Counted from the first letter of the stretch, positions 8,876 to 16,985 are shown. The stretch is DNA of 64,000 nt from an uncultured Candidatus Nitrosopumilus sp. (GCA_951812655.1 OX638319.1:744001-808000), one strand, 5' to 3'. Notes: generated by a model from the letters alone, not told the origin. Numbers and translations: made by a program.

Positions 8876-9846
8876 ATGATCCAATTATGACTGATATGCG
8901 TTCAACATACTCAAAATCTCTTATTGAACTGGGAAAAAAAATTTCTGATGTTGTTGTTTTAGGTGCTGATACCACTGATTCGCTCAAAACTTCAGGATTC
9001 GGAAAAGAGTTTCCTGATAGGTTTTTCAACGTGGGTATTGCTGAAGCAAATCTCGTTACCGTTTCAGCTGGTTTGGCTGTTTCTGGAAAAATTCCATTTG
9101 CAAGTACTTATGCAATATTTCTACCTGGTCGTGCAGTTGATCAGATAAGAAACAACGTGGCCTACCCTTCTCCACCTGGAAAAAACGGCCTAAATGTAAA
9201 ATTGGTTACATCTCATGGTGGATTGTCCGTAGGACCTGATGGCGGCTCTCATCAAACAATTGAGGATATTGCGATAATGAGAGTAATTCCAAACTTCCGA
9301 GTCTTTATACCTGCTGATACAGTTGCCGTTTCAAAACTGGTTCCTTTGATGGCAGAAAAATACGGTCCATTTTATATGAGAATGGCAAGATCGAAAACTC
9401 CTTTGGTTCATTCTGAATCCCAAGATTTTCAAGTAGGAAAAGGTATTACTCTGAGGGATGGCTCTGATTGCACTATCGCTGCCTGCGGTATTACTGTAAG
9501 AATGGCTCTGGAGGCAGCTGAACTGTTACAACATGAGGGTATCTCTTGTAGAGTGCTTGATATATTTTCAATAAAGCCAATTGATGATGAAATTTTGGAA
9601 AAAGCGGCCAGGGAAACAGGCTGTATTGTAACTACTGAGGAACACAATATTGTTGGAGGGATGGGTTCTGCCGTTGCAGAATCAGTTTCTGAATCTTACC
9701 CTGTTCCTATTAAGAGAATTGGGGCACAAGACATGTTTGGAGAATCTGCTCGAGATAATGAAGTTCCTTTACTATTTGAGAAACACGGAATTACATCTAT
9801 TAATATGGCAAAGCAAGTCAAAGAGCTCAGGAATAAAAAACTATGA
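8872..9846 (+). CDS. Transketolase C-terminal subunit
   Basis: A 324-residue split-type transketolase subunit holding the pyrimidine-binding and C-terminal domains. [19 protein letters not shown] carries the glutamate that activates thiamine diphosphate, and [18 protein letters not shown] is the conserved loop with catalytic histidines. The C-terminal domain ([17 protein letters not shown] onward) is typical. It forms the active enzyme with the upstream fusion protein, producing ribose-5-P and erythrose-4-P in the non-oxidative pentose phosphate pathway. The start overlaps the upstream stop as ATGA, implying translational coupling. Confidence 0.95.
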   Translation: MNDPIMTDMRSTYSKSLIELGKKISDVVVLGADTTDSLKTSGFGKEFPDRFFNVGIAEANLVTVSAGLAVSGKIPFASTYAIFLPGRAVDQIRNNVAYPSPPGKNGLNVKLVTSHGGLSVGPDGGSHQTIEDIAIMRVIPNFRVFIPADTVAVSKLVPLMAEKYGPFYMRMARSKTPLVHSESQDFQVGKGITLRDGSDCTIAACGITVRMALEAAELLQHEGISCRVLDIFSIKPIDDEILEKAARETGCIVTTEEHNIVGGMGSAVAESVSESYPVPIKRIGAQDMFGESARDNEVPLLFEKHGITSINMAKQVKELRNKKL

Positions 9847-10511
9847 AAATTTTTCTAGATACCGCAAATCTTGATTCCATTAAAAAATTCAACGATATGG
9901 GATTGTTGGATGGAATTACGACAAATCCTTCACTCATGTCCAAAGAGGGTGGAAATCCCAAGAGTGTGATGGGCGAGATTACACAAATTATCCAAGGTGA
10001 TGTGAGTTTAGAGGTTGTAAGCACTGAATATTCTGGAATGATGGAAGAAGGCAAGCGTCTTTGTGAATATGGAGATAATGTTGTGGTTAAAGTTCCGATG
10101 ACTCCTGATGGATTGAAAGCCTGCAAGTCTTTTTCTTTAGATGGAATTCCTGTCAATGTGACTCTGATTTTTTCTGCGAATCAAGCTTTACTTGCAGCAA
10201 AGGCTGGTGCAAAATATGTTAGTCCATTTATTGGAAGACTTGATGATATAGGACAAGATGGCATGCGTCTAATACAGGATATCAGACAGATTTTCAATAA
10301 TTATCCTGAGTTTAAAACACAAATACTTGTTGCGAGTATTCGTCATCCTGTTCATGTTGTCGATGCTGCAAAAATAGGGGCCGATGTTGTAACTTTGCCT
10401 CCTGCAGTATTGGAAAAGATGTTGCAACATCCCTTGACAAAAATTGGTCTAGAAAATTTCCTTGCAGATTGGGAAAAATTCAAAGAAGGAAATCCTGATG
10501 TTTCAATTTAG
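9843..10511 (+). CDS. tal: Transaldolase, TalC/fructose-6-P aldolase-type
   Basis: A 222-residue small transaldolase. The start [16 protein letters not shown] and [13 protein letters not shown] are family signatures; the Schiff-base lysine lies in VVVKVPMT, and [12 protein letters not shown] follows. The length fits the small TalC/MipB subfamily, which contains both transaldolases and fructose-6-phosphate aldolases; the operon context favours transaldolase. It overlaps the transketolase C-subunit gene by 4 nt (ATGA). With the two upstream genes it completes a three-cistron, four-activity unit for interconverting pentose, tetrose, hexose and triose phosphates. Confidence 0.93.
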   Translation: MKIFLDTANLDSIKKFNDMGLLDGITTNPSLMSKEGGNPKSVMGEITQIIQGDVSLEVVSTEYSGMMEEGKRLCEYGDNVVVKVPMTPDGLKACKSFSLDGIPVNVTLIFSANQALLAAKAGAKYVSPFIGRLDDIGQDGMRLIQDIRQIFNNYPEFKTQILVASIRHPVHVVDAAKIGADVVTLPPAVLEKMLQHPLTKIGLENFLADWEKFKEGNPDVSI

Positions 10512-10557
10512 GAAAAATTTAGTTTAGAAATGTTAAAAATTCAAAATTAAAGTTTCA

Positions 10558-10830
10558 CTATTGTGAACCTTTGTTTCTACTTTTTCTAGAACTAGTGCCC
10601 CTGCCTGTGCTTCTTGTCATTCCTTCGGTTGAAGGTCTTGCTTTCGGTTCAGGCATATCTTTTAGTTTTCTTGAACCGGTACCACGACCTGTATGAACCA
10701 TTCTGTTTCCAGTTGCTTTCTTCCTGGCTGCCTGTATTTTCTTAAACTCATCTCCAGACCACTTTGACGCATCTTCATCGACTTCTATAGTCCCTGTGCC
10801 TCTTCCAGTTCTTATTCTGATTTTCCCCAT
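10558..10830 (-). CDS. Basic hypothetical protein with three GRGT repeats
   Basis: A 90-residue, strongly basic, low-complexity protein without membrane segments. The motif TGRGT occurs three times, at about residues 8-12, 47-51 and 74-78, each followed by a charged spacer; the last two share T/S-GRGT-x-SRK. Its RG and K richness resembles intrinsically disordered nucleic-acid-binding proteins, but I recognise no family. The start follows a TATA-like stretch at about 10848-10858. It is convergent with the transaldolase gene. Confidence 0.65.
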   Translation of the reverse strand: MGKIRIRTGRGTGTIEVDEDASKWSGDEFKKIQAARKKATGNRMVHTGRGTGSRKLKDMPEPKARPSTEGMTRSTGRGTSSRKSRNKGSQ

Positions 10831-10913
10831 GTTTTAGGTTAGAATATCTGGTATTTATCTAGTCTTATTGAATTCGTTTGAAGAAAAACACACGTTCAAA
10901 ATTGAGAGTTTTC

Positions 10914-11948
10914 TTAACTGCTAATCCAGCCCAGTTTCTTGAAGTATGTGAACATCATTATTGCAGGTATTGCTGAGGCCACGATGATCAGAATGAATGT
11001 CGTAAATGGCCCTAAAAACATCAGATCTACCCCCATTCCTCCTGGGAGATTTACATTCATTCCATAAAATGTTCCAATTACTGTTGATGGAATTGCTAAT
11101 GTAAAAATAATCGTTAGCATTCCAAGTACCTTGTTTGTTTTTTCAGTACTCAATACAAAATCAGTATCTTTGTAAATTTCCATGGTTTCTCTAGATTCTT
11201 CTAATGTTTCAATTACCTTGTCAATGTGATCAATTACGTCATCATAGTACAATGTCAGCTCATCGTCTTCTCTATCCGAAAATCTTTTGACATTTTTTGC
11301 TATTTCTAAAACAAACTTCTTTAACGGGTTGGCTATTCTTCTCAACCGATTTATTTCTCTTCTGAATAGGGCAATGTTCCTTGCTACTGGCTTTACTTCA
11401 TCAAACACCCTGTCTTCTATTTCATCTAGGTTGGCGATGATTTTTCTTGATGTATGTAAAAGATCGTCTACCAGTACGTCGATAATCTCATGAACCAATA
11501 ACCCTGACGATCTTCCTAGCAGTCTGTCCCTTCTTTGCTGATCTGAATTCGTTTTACATATGTCTACTAACTCTACTAATGGTTTCAGATCTCCCTGATG
11601 CACTGTTACCAGAAAATTCTTCCCAATGAATATTGACAGTTGACTATTTTTTAATATTCCAGTTTTTTGCGCTAATGGTGGAAAATGTAGAATTACAAAG
11701 AAATGATCATCATAACTATCTAGTTTTGGAAGCTCAAATTTGGTCATACAGTCTTCTATGTTCAGTGAATTGAAATTATACTTTTTTGCCAATTTCTCTA
11801 CGTCGTTTCTATCTGGATTTTGCAAGTCAATCCAAACAAATTTTTCTCCTTGGATGGTTTCTATCTTATTTTCAATAGGCACCTCTGGAATTTTTCTATT
11901 TGAACGCAATCTGTTTGTGATGAATCCTTTCCTCAAGTCGAAAAACAC
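10914..11948 (-). CDS. corA: CorA-type magnesium/cobalt transporter
   Basis: A 344-residue CorA. The long N-terminal cytosolic domain and stalk helix are followed by two C-terminal membrane helices, with the ion-selectivity motif YGMN (GMN at 296-298) at the end of the first. The loop after it, VNLPGGMG, resembles the usual acidic/MPEL loop only loosely. It makes a homopentameric Mg2+ channel; some members also pass Co2+ or Ni2+. The start is a GTG at 11948, with TTTAAATTT at 11960-11968 upstream; no ATG lies in frame nearby. No regulator is adjacent. Confidence 0.94.
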   Translation of the reverse strand: MFFDLRKGFITNRLRSNRKIPEVPIENKIETIQGEKFVWIDLQNPDRNDVEKLAKKYNFNSLNIEDCMTKFELPKLDSYDDHFFVILHFPPLAQKTGILKNSQLSIFIGKNFLVTVHQGDLKPLVELVDICKTNSDQQRRDRLLGRSSGLLVHEIIDVLVDDLLHTSRKIIANLDEIEDRVFDEVKPVARNIALFRREINRLRRIANPLKKFVLEIAKNVKRFSDREDDELTLYYDDVIDHIDKVIETLEESRETMEIYKDTDFVLSTEKTNKVLGMLTIIFTLAIPSTVIGTFYGMNVNLPGGMGVDLMFLGPFTTFILIIVASAIPAIMMFTYFKKLGWISS

Positions 11949-12059
11949 CCTGATACAACAAATTTAAAGCGATCGTTGAGAAGCGATTAAAAAATGTGCT
12001 GAAAACGAAATTGCACATCTCACTAAATGTGAGGGATTGTTTCTAGGAAATGAAATTAT

Positions 12060-12143
12060 TTAATGTACCCATGGTAAAAGATAGTTAACCCCTACCCATA
12101 CAACTGCTATTGATAAGCCCATTCCTACCCACCATAAACGCAT
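12060..12143 (-). CDS. 27-residue single-helix membrane microprotein
   Basis: A 27-codon ORF with ATG at 12143 and TAA at 12060-12062. After a short basic N-terminus (MRLWW), nearly the whole chain is one hydrophobic helix rich in Val, Leu, Gly and Trp, ending PWVH. A TATA-like TTTATTATT on the same strand (12165-12173) lies about 25 nt upstream, so a leaderless transcript fits. Very short single-helix proteins are often accessory subunits of membrane complexes, but nothing here says which. Support is the promoter spacing and composition only. Confidence 0.5.
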   Translation of the reverse strand: MRLWWVGMGLSIAVVWVGVNYLLPWVH

Positions 12144-12236
12144 AATCTTATTGCCATTTAGTCAATAATAAATCTACGGGATAATTCTCAGATCAATGTT
12201 AAAGATTATTACTGGATACACTCGTTTCTTTTTTGT

Positions 12237-12309
12237 GGCCCTCGTAGTACAGTGGTTAGTATAGAGGATTGTGGATCCTCGGACAGGAGTTCGATTCCCC
12301 TCGAGGGCC
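12237..12309 (+). tRNA. tRNA-His (GTG anticodon)
   Basis: The acceptor stem GCCCTCG (12238-12244) pairs with CGAGGGC (12302-12308). The anticodon stem GAGGA/TCCTC encloses the loop TTGTGGA with anticodon GTG at 12271-12273. G at 12237 (position -1) faces C at 12309 (position 73), the histidine identity pair, here encoded in the gene. The T arm contains TTCGATT; its stem has one A-C mismatch (12288/12298). No intron; CCA is not encoded. A T-rich run follows. Confidence 0.96.
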
Positions 12310-12319
12310 CTTTATTATT

Positions 12320-12667
12320 TTAAAAAATCCCAAATTTGCTTGATTCCATCTCTTCTTTTATTGCAAGCTTGAATCTGGGCGATTTGCTTTCTATATTTTT
12401 TGTCAGCCATGACAGGAATTTCTTTTCAATTCCTTTACCTTTCAACTTCTCAAAATCAGGTCCCATTGTCTCTACTAGCTTTTGCACTAGTGACTTGTTG
12501 ACACTTAGTACAAAAAAGTGCCAACCAAAAGCAAATTCTGAATCAGTCATGACAAAATCTTCTTGACTGTGAACCATTTCCTCTAAAAGTGTAAGTTGCT
12601 GAATCAATGCTTTGCTGGTCTTATCATAGTCTACTGCAGAAACATTGATGTTTACTCTAGATTCCAT
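12320..12667 (-). CDS. Hypothetical protein, 115 residues
   Basis: A 115-residue soluble protein, helix-rich and charged, with an N-terminal strand pattern (RVNINVSAVDYD). I recognise no family. I take the ATG at 12667, with TTTTATTTTG about 25-30 nt upstream; an in-frame ATG at 12715 would add a hydrophobic 16-residue leader (MNNLCNPFILFFCIV) and overlap the methyltransferase gene by 8 nt, so a signal-anchored form is possible but less likely. It lies downstream of the methyltransferase and ends just before the tRNA-His end. Confidence 0.7.
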   Translation of the reverse strand: MESRVNINVSAVDYDKTSKALIQQLTLLEEMVHSQEDFVMTDSEFAFGWHFFVLSVNKSLVQKLVETMGPDFEKLKGKGIEKKFLSWLTKNIESKSPRFKLAIKEEMESSKFGIF

Positions 12668-12707
12668 GCTGACTATACAGAAAAACAAAATAAAAGGATT
12701 ACACAGA

Positions 12708-13469
12708 TTATTCATCTAATAGATATTCAAAATCTATGTCAAAATGCATTTTCATTATGCTGATGTACGTTTTGATGGATTCTGGAATTTCGTCCCCGCA
12801 TGCTATCCCGAAGTTCTTTGCGTTAATCCAAATTGTCAAGGTTTGGATGATGGTCAAAAATCGATCATTCTTAATTTCAGAAGTTCCGAGAGACTTGGTA
12901 TATCTTTCTGCAAACTCCCATGCGGTAACAAAATCTACACATTTAACACCAAAAATTGCTAAAAGTTGTTCTTGAATGCTTTTTGCTTTTTTAAAAGGAA
13001 CCTTGTTTGCAATGTATGGAAAATTGACCCTGTCTGGAAGATAATCTGGAAGTGGTCCCCAAATTGTTATAATTCTAGTTCCTGATTTCAATTTTTCAAA
13101 CTTTTCCACCATCTTGTTTATCACGTCTTCATCGGTAAACCAGAACAAGATGATCGTGGCATCCGAAATATCCGATTCTTTAATGTCCTGACAAATTAAT
13201 TCCGCTTGAATTTTATTATCTTCAAGATTGTTTTTAGCTTTTTCAATCTTTTCAAAATTATTATCTATGCCTACTGACTTCTTAACCTTAAATTCATTAA
13301 TTGCAATCTCGATTCCTTTTTCGTCACCACAGCCTAAATGATAGAAAACATCATTTTCGTTTAGTTCAACAAACTTGAAAATTTCCCTAAATGACTTTTC
13401 TGAAAGTTGAACGTCTTCGCCATTGATAACGTTAGTGGGAAGTTTTTCTAAAAATTCTTCAATTTTCAT
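12708..13469 (-). CDS. Class I SAM-dependent methyltransferase-like protein
   Basis: A 253-residue protein with a Rossmann methyltransferase core in its first half: VFYHLGCGDEKG is the SAM glycine loop, VGIDNNFEKIEKAKNNL is motif II with the acidic residue that binds ribose, and AELICQDIKESDISDATIILFW is motif III/IV. The pattern (E/D-L-G-x-G-x-G-K, D-x-x-x, then a FF/FW step) is close to the DOT1-like archaeal protein lysine methyltransferases, but here the glycine loop reads LGCGDEKG. The C-terminal 100 residues are helical and unassigned. The target is unknown. Confidence 0.75.
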   Translation of the reverse strand: MKIEEFLEKLPTNVINGEDVQLSEKSFREIFKFVELNENDVFYHLGCGDEKGIEIAINEFKVKKSVGIDNNFEKIEKAKNNLEDNKIQAELICQDIKESDISDATIILFWFTDEDVINKMVEKFEKLKSGTRIITIWGPLPDYLPDRVNFPYIANKVPFKKAKSIQEQLLAIFGVKCVDFVTAWEFAERYTKSLGTSEIKNDRFLTIIQTLTIWINAKNFGIACGDEIPESIKTYISIMKMHFDIDFEYLLDE

Positions 13470-13474
13470 AAGTG

Positions 13475-13690
13475 CTATTCAATTAACAAGAATTTATTCT
13501 CTTTTACATGAACCATTTCGTCTGAATACCTGCCTGCATTCTTTAAATTGGCAATTTTCAATAGGTGACAATTTCCCCCAAATCTGGGCAAACTGAGGCA
13601 AATATACGTGCCTGGAATTTTGCATAATCTGTACTGAGATAATGAAAAAATAATGTTCGATGATTTCACTGAATTCCAATTTTTGTGCAA
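13475..13690 (-). CDS. Doubtful small ORF upstream of the methyltransferase
   Basis: A 71-codon open frame starting with TTG at 13690, with an in-frame GTG at 13669, ending five bases before the methyltransferase start. The C-terminal 45 residues look protein-like (GTYICLSLPRFGGNCHL, then a charged tail ending NKFLLIE), but there is no ATG and another frame is open over the same bases. It could be a short gene read with the methyltransferase, a gene remnant or noise. Confidence 0.25.
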   Translation of the reverse strand: MHKNWNSVKSSNIIFSLSQYRLCKIPGTYICLSLPRFGGNCHLLKIANLKNAGRYSDEMVHVKENKFLLIE

Positions 13691-13835
13691 CCTTTTTCTA
13701 TTATCATTTTTTGGTTTGTGGGTTTTCTATGTAGGTGCTTTGGTAATTATGATGGAAAACATACATCAGTAAACCTTTGCATGTTGGTAGATTGTAATGT
13801 TTGAATGATGAAATGGATGATGTGTATTGAATTCT

Positions 13836-14468
13836 TTAACTGATGGCAAGCGTACATAGCACTGAATTAATTGCAGAGATTTCTGCTACAAATGGATCAT
13901 CTGAAGAAGAAGTAATTATTACCGTATCATTTTCCCCCGGCTTTAATTTTTCCAATAATGTTTTTTTTGTTTTTGAATCATCTGCTAGTGCATCTTTGCT
14001 TTCATTAGGAAAAACAAAATGATCACTCTCAAACAGTAATGTTGTTGCACTTTTTGCTCCGTATAGTATGGCGAAGTCTCGTTGATCCATCCCGTTGCAT
14101 ATGATTCCTGCATGATTCTTTATGAGAAATGCATGGTTGTATTTTTCTCTAGCGATGTTGCATGACTCAATGACACATTGAGATGGAATCACATCAGAAA
14201 ACTTTTTTGTAAATCTTTCCCCCTTTGGTGTGAGAAATGTTCCGGATCGAATAGAATCTATCATTCCGTCTTGTTTCAGATGTGAAATCATTGTTCTTAC
14301 TGCTCCTTCACCAATGTGTAACTCACTACAAAAAGAAATCCTGCTGACATACCTTTGCTTGGTTAACATCTGTAATGCCTTGAATACGTGAGGTGTGCTA
14401 AACGTCAAAATTTTATTTGAGCCTTTTCTTGTTACGATGTTTAACAGTTTTTTGACTTCCTTTTGCAT
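13836..14468 (-). CDS. DUF4443 transcriptional regulator with N-terminal winged helix
   Basis: A 210-residue protein. Residues about 25-85 form a winged helix-turn-helix (VFKALQMLTKQRYVSRISFCSEL, GEGAVRTMISHLKQDGMIDSIRSGTFLTPKGERF). The remaining 120 residues match my recollection of the DUF4443 domain of Nitrososphaerota, a probable ligand-sensing part (NHAGIICNGMDQRDFAILYGAKSATTLLFE). Cysteines lie around 97 and 102. It is divergent from cbtB-cbtA across 82 bp holding a TATA region and a palindrome, so I infer that it regulates cobalt/B12-linked transport and itself. The ligand is not shown by the sequence. Confidence 0.8.
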   Translation of the reverse strand: MQKEVKKLLNIVTRKGSNKILTFSTPHVFKALQMLTKQRYVSRISFCSELHIGEGAVRTMISHLKQDGMIDSIRSGTFLTPKGERFTKKFSDVIPSQCVIESCNIAREKYNHAFLIKNHAGIICNGMDQRDFAILYGAKSATTLLFESDHFVFPNESKDALADDSKTKKTLLEKLKPGENDTVIITSSSDDPFVAEISAINSVLCTLAIS

Positions 14469-14489
14469 TGTGCGTAATTATGTAATTTG

Positions 14490-14513
14490 TTATATAAATT
14501 GGATGTATCATCC
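14490..14513. promoter_or_regulatory. Shared TATA region and palindromic operator between DUF4443 gene and cbtB
   Basis: TATATAAAT at 14491-14499 reads as a TATA box on both strands: about 25 nt before the DUF4443 ATG (14468, leaderless) on the minus strand, and about 25 nt before a likely start near 14518 for cbtB on the plus strand. The perfect 5+5 palindrome GGATGTATCATCC at 14501-14513 abuts it, placed where a bound repressor would block both promoters. The arms extend imperfectly to ATTGGATG/CATCCATT. Confidence 0.6.
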
Positions 14514-14550
14514 ATTGGTTTATTATCTCTGCTCGATTTCTAACAACCAC

Positions 14551-14766
14551 ATGTCCAGTCCGACACAAATCGTAAAGAATGACTCTCAAGTTCCCGTCTT
14601 TGCAATTGCCATGCTAGCTATGATCTTTGCAGTAGGATTGTTTGTTGTAGGATATGATCAGGGTCACATCTTCAGTGTTGTTCTAGGCGAGTCGGCATAC
14701 GAGGACTTGTACATACATGAGCTAACCCATGACATGCGACATGCAGCGGGATTTCCTTGTCATTAG
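14551..14766 (+). CDS. cbtB: CbtB, small subunit of predicted cobalt transporter
   Basis: A 71-residue protein with one membrane helix (about 16-36, VFAIAMLAMIFAVGLFVVGY) and a histidine-rich C-terminus: YIHELTHDMRHAAGFPCH. This His-rich end after a single helix is the hallmark of CbtB, whose histidines are thought to bind Co2+. CbtB and CbtA genes are linked to B12 riboswitches in bacteria, hence the predicted cobalt role. The ATG at 14551 was chosen because it follows the TATA region by a normal distance; longer readings have no promoter room. The cbtA gene starts 14 nt after its stop. Confidence 0.92.
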   Translation: MSSPTQIVKNDSQVPVFAIAMLAMIFAVGLFVVGYDQGHIFSVVLGESAYEDLYIHELTHDMRHAAGFPCH

Positions 14767-14779
14767 GCGATGATGTGGT

Positions 14780-15514
14780 ATGAAGACGATTTTATTTTTG
14801 GCAATAGTTTTGGTTTCGGGTGCTTTGGCTGGTACGATACATGGTGTTGCAAACTTGGCAATTGTAGAGCCCTATCTTGATGAGGCAATAGGAATTGAAA
14901 ATCAAAATCTCTTTGCATCAGGCGAAGAAGAAGACACCCCTCAGTTTCAGGCAGAGTACAAAAATTATCGTGACTGGCAAAAAGGTGGACAAGTGTTAGC
15001 TGGTACAATCTTAGGTACATCCATTGGGGCGTTGTTTGGAATTGTTTATGCATATGCCCGAGATTCTCTTCCAGGTGATAGTGATCTAAAAAAAACGTTT
15101 GTTCTGGCAGGGATAATGTGGCTTACAATCTATTTGATTCCATTTCTGAAATACCCTGCAAATCCTCCCACTGTTGGTGATGGTGAGACAGTAGTCCTGC
15201 GCGCAATCTTGTATTTGTCGTTTATTGCAATTTCGGGGTTTGGTGCCTTAGGATTTTATCAACTATACAAGAGATTACAACCAAAGTCAAAAATTGTGGC
15301 GTTTGTAGGATATGCTGCTTTTATCGGAATTGTATTTGCACTGATGCCTCCCAATCCTGATGAAGTAACGGCTACAATGGAACTGGTAAACGGCTTTAGA
15401 GCAATGTCTGTAGTTGCAGTTAGTGTGTTTTGGGTTTCTGTTGCATTTATTCTGGGCATCTTTTGGCACAAATTTAGACCTGATTCTCAAATATCTATGT
15501 CGAAAAATCGATAA
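14780..15514 (+). CDS. cbtA: CbtA, membrane subunit of predicted cobalt transporter
   Basis: A 244-residue polytopic membrane protein with about five or six hydrophobic segments. The N-terminal GALAGTIHGVANLAIVEPYLDEAI matches the start of CbtA, where a helix is followed by conserved acidic residues. A His is at about residue 22, and a Glu/Asp-rich loop (GEEEDTPQF) follows. Length is normal. It should work with CbtB in cobalt uptake. The sequence offers no ATPase, so energy coupling is unclear. Co-transcribed with cbtB under the shared regulatory region. Confidence 0.93.
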   Translation: MKTILFLAIVLVSGALAGTIHGVANLAIVEPYLDEAIGIENQNLFASGEEEDTPQFQAEYKNYRDWQKGGQVLAGTILGTSIGALFGIVYAYARDSLPGDSDLKKTFVLAGIMWLTIYLIPFLKYPANPPTVGDGETVVLRAILYLSFIAISGFGALGFYQLYKRLQPKSKIVAFVGYAAFIGIVFALMPPNPDEVTATMELVNGFRAMSVVAVSVFWVSVAFILGIFWHKFRPDSQISMSKNR

Positions 15515-15608
15515 AGATGCTCTGTTTTATCTATTAGATGTGTTTCATCACTGTTCAAACGAGGTGGAAATAATACCATAATAGAATCAACTCAGTGGAT
15601 GGCTTGGC

Positions 15609-15743
15609 TTGTCTTCGCATGTTTTTGAGCAGTTATCAAAGGCCATTACTAAAACAAACATTCAGGCAGATGAAAACTATCTAAAAAATATTGATGAGTT
15701 AAAGGCCAAATTGGACATGATAAAAAAAAATATTTCAAAATAA
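15609..15743 (+). CDS. Possible 44-residue helical microprotein
   Basis: A 45-codon frame with a TTG start at 15609 (reading SSHVFEQLSKAITKTN after the start) and TAA at 15741-15743. The chain is charged, Lys/Asp/Glu-rich and amphipathic (NYLKNIDELKAKLDMIKKN), suggesting a short coiled coil. AAATAATACC at about 15568-15577 is a possible TATA box, about 35 nt upstream. There is no ATG, so this is a candidate only. The rest of the 360-nt stretch 15515-15875 shows nothing else I can support. Confidence 0.35.
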   Translation: MSSHVFEQLSKAITKTNIQADENYLKNIDELKAKLDMIKKNISK

Positions 15744-15875
15744 CCCAAATAGATTTTTTCCAATCTCTGCTTTCATAATCTCCATTAGGATTACGCAAAA
15801 ATCAGAAAAATGTATGATTGAAATAGTAAAAAATATGCTTTTGGATTTTAATTCTTACACTTATAGCAGAACTTT

Positions 15876-16100
15876 CTATTTCATGTTCTGATGCATGAGA
15901 ATGTTTTTCATCAGGGGAAGATACAGCTCATTTGACTTGTACTTTGATTTGGTATGTGACAGTAGCCTTTCACAATACTTTCTTTCTTCCAATGATAATT
16001 GAGAAGAATGCCCATAGTTCTTCTTGATTGTCAAATCATAAAGAAACGAATAGTATTCTTCCATGATTGTCTTTTCCTTCATTTCTTGATGTGTGTTCAT
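15876..16100 (-). CDS. Hypothetical protein, 74 residues
   Basis: A 74-residue charged, soluble, mostly helical protein with a Met/His-rich end (LPLMKNILMHQNMK). No family recognised. The ATG at 16100 is preceded by a strong TATA-like GATATATAAT at about 16131-16140 on its strand. It is divergent from the Lrp-type regulator, with 154 bp between starts, and the same intergenic region holds a GTTCA-N5-TGAAC palindrome, so it may share that control. Confidence 0.6.
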   Translation of the reverse strand: MNTHQEMKEKTIMEEYYSFLYDLTIKKNYGHSSQLSLEERKYCERLLSHTKSKYKSNELYLPLMKNILMHQNMK

Positions 16101-16195
16101 TTGACTTCAAGACCATTCTTTATCCAAATTATATATCATTCATCATACTTTCAAGGACATTCTTGTTCAAATTATGAATTTTTTTAACAAGATTG

Positions 16196-16210
16196 GTTCA
16201 CTTTTTGAAC
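16196..16210. promoter_or_regulatory. Palindrome GTTCA-N5-TGAAC upstream of the Lrp-type gene
   Basis: GTTCACTTTTTGAAC, a perfect 5-bp inverted repeat with 5-bp spacer, 45 nt before the regulator start. A looser TTCA-N5-TGAA (16166-16178) lies 18 nt further upstream. The same 15-bp pattern recurs at 16971-16985 just after the gene. Dyads of this size suit dimeric Lrp/AsnC proteins, so autoregulation is the simplest reading. Confidence 0.5.
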
Positions 16211-16254
16211 ATTTGCCAATATCATCAAATTAACTGAATTTAGTTGTTCAAACC

Positions 16255-16869
16255 ATGACCATGACCCAGCCTGTGCCGATAAAAAATCAAAAAGAAATCG
16301 TAATTGACAATGTTGACAGGCAGATACTTAACTTGCTTATTGCAAACGCTAGAGATTCTACGCGAACGATCGTGAAGAAACTGGCGGGTTTGGGAATAAG
16401 CATGTCCGAAAGAGGAATAGGAAAAAGAATCGCGAGACTGGAAAAACTAAACGTAATTCATGGCTACACTGCAATGGTTGATCTGAATTTGGTGAACATG
16501 CCAATACTGCGTCTTGTCACCGTAAAATTTACATCGCCAAAAGATTTCGTGTCCAGAGTTGAGGCAATGAAAGAATATCTGACGGATGCCCCGTATTGTG
16601 ACTTTTCGGCCAGAACCAATGGCAACATTGATTGGATAGAGTTAAAATTTTTTAATAATCACCAGCAGGCACAACAGGAAGAGGATCTTTATCGAGCCTG
16701 GTTTGGAGACATCATAGAGGATTACAGGTCATACGACCTTGACATTCATAAAATGGGATGGCAATTATTTGACGAATTTGATTTTGATAGATTCATTCAA
16801 ACTACCTGTAAGAAAGAAGGAACAGAAACATGTCCAAATATCGTAAATAAGATGTCATCGGGAAAATAG
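16255..16869 (+). CDS. Lrp/AsnC-family transcriptional regulator
   Basis: A 204-residue regulator. Residues about 15-75 form the Lrp helix-turn-helix: VDRQILNLLIANARDSTRTI, then a wing-linked SMSERGIGKRIARLEKLNVIHGYTAMV, which ends in the classic Lrp 'GY.a.v' linker. The remainder is longer than the usual RAM ligand-binding domain and Trp/Asp-rich (IDWIELKFF, MGWQLFDEFDFDRF), ending with a Cys-containing tail. The effector is unknown. ATG 16255 and ATG 16261 are both possible. Two identical-pattern palindromes flank the gene. Confidence 0.85.
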   Translation: MTMTQPVPIKNQKEIVIDNVDRQILNLLIANARDSTRTIVKKLAGLGISMSERGIGKRIARLEKLNVIHGYTAMVDLNLVNMPILRLVTVKFTSPKDFVSRVEAMKEYLTDAPYCDFSARTNGNIDWIELKFFNNHQQAQQEEDLYRAWFGDIIEDYRSYDLDIHKMGWQLFDEFDFDRFIQTTCKKEGTETCPNIVNKMSSGK

Positions 16870-16970
16870 TCTGAAAACACAGAATGAAAACCAAGTCCTG
16901 TTTTTTGACTGTGATTTTTGCATAATTTTTCAAATTCTGCGTTTTCTAAAAATTCGCATATGTCAAAAAA

Positions 16971-16985
16971 GTTCATTTAGTGAAC
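16971..16985. promoter_or_regulatory. Second GTTCA-N5-TGAAC palindrome
   Basis: GTTCATTTAGTGAAC, the same 5-5-5 dyad as at 16196-16210 with a different spacer. It lies 102 nt after the Lrp-type gene and about 97 nt before the small membrane protein at 17082, so it could be the operator of that gene. Between 16870 and 17081 I see no gene. Confidence 0.45.

Noticed and set aside
13494-13679. 61-residue minus-strand frame
   Set aside because: Overlaps a slightly more protein-like frame on the same strand; neither has a clear promoter, so only the other is listed, at low confidence.
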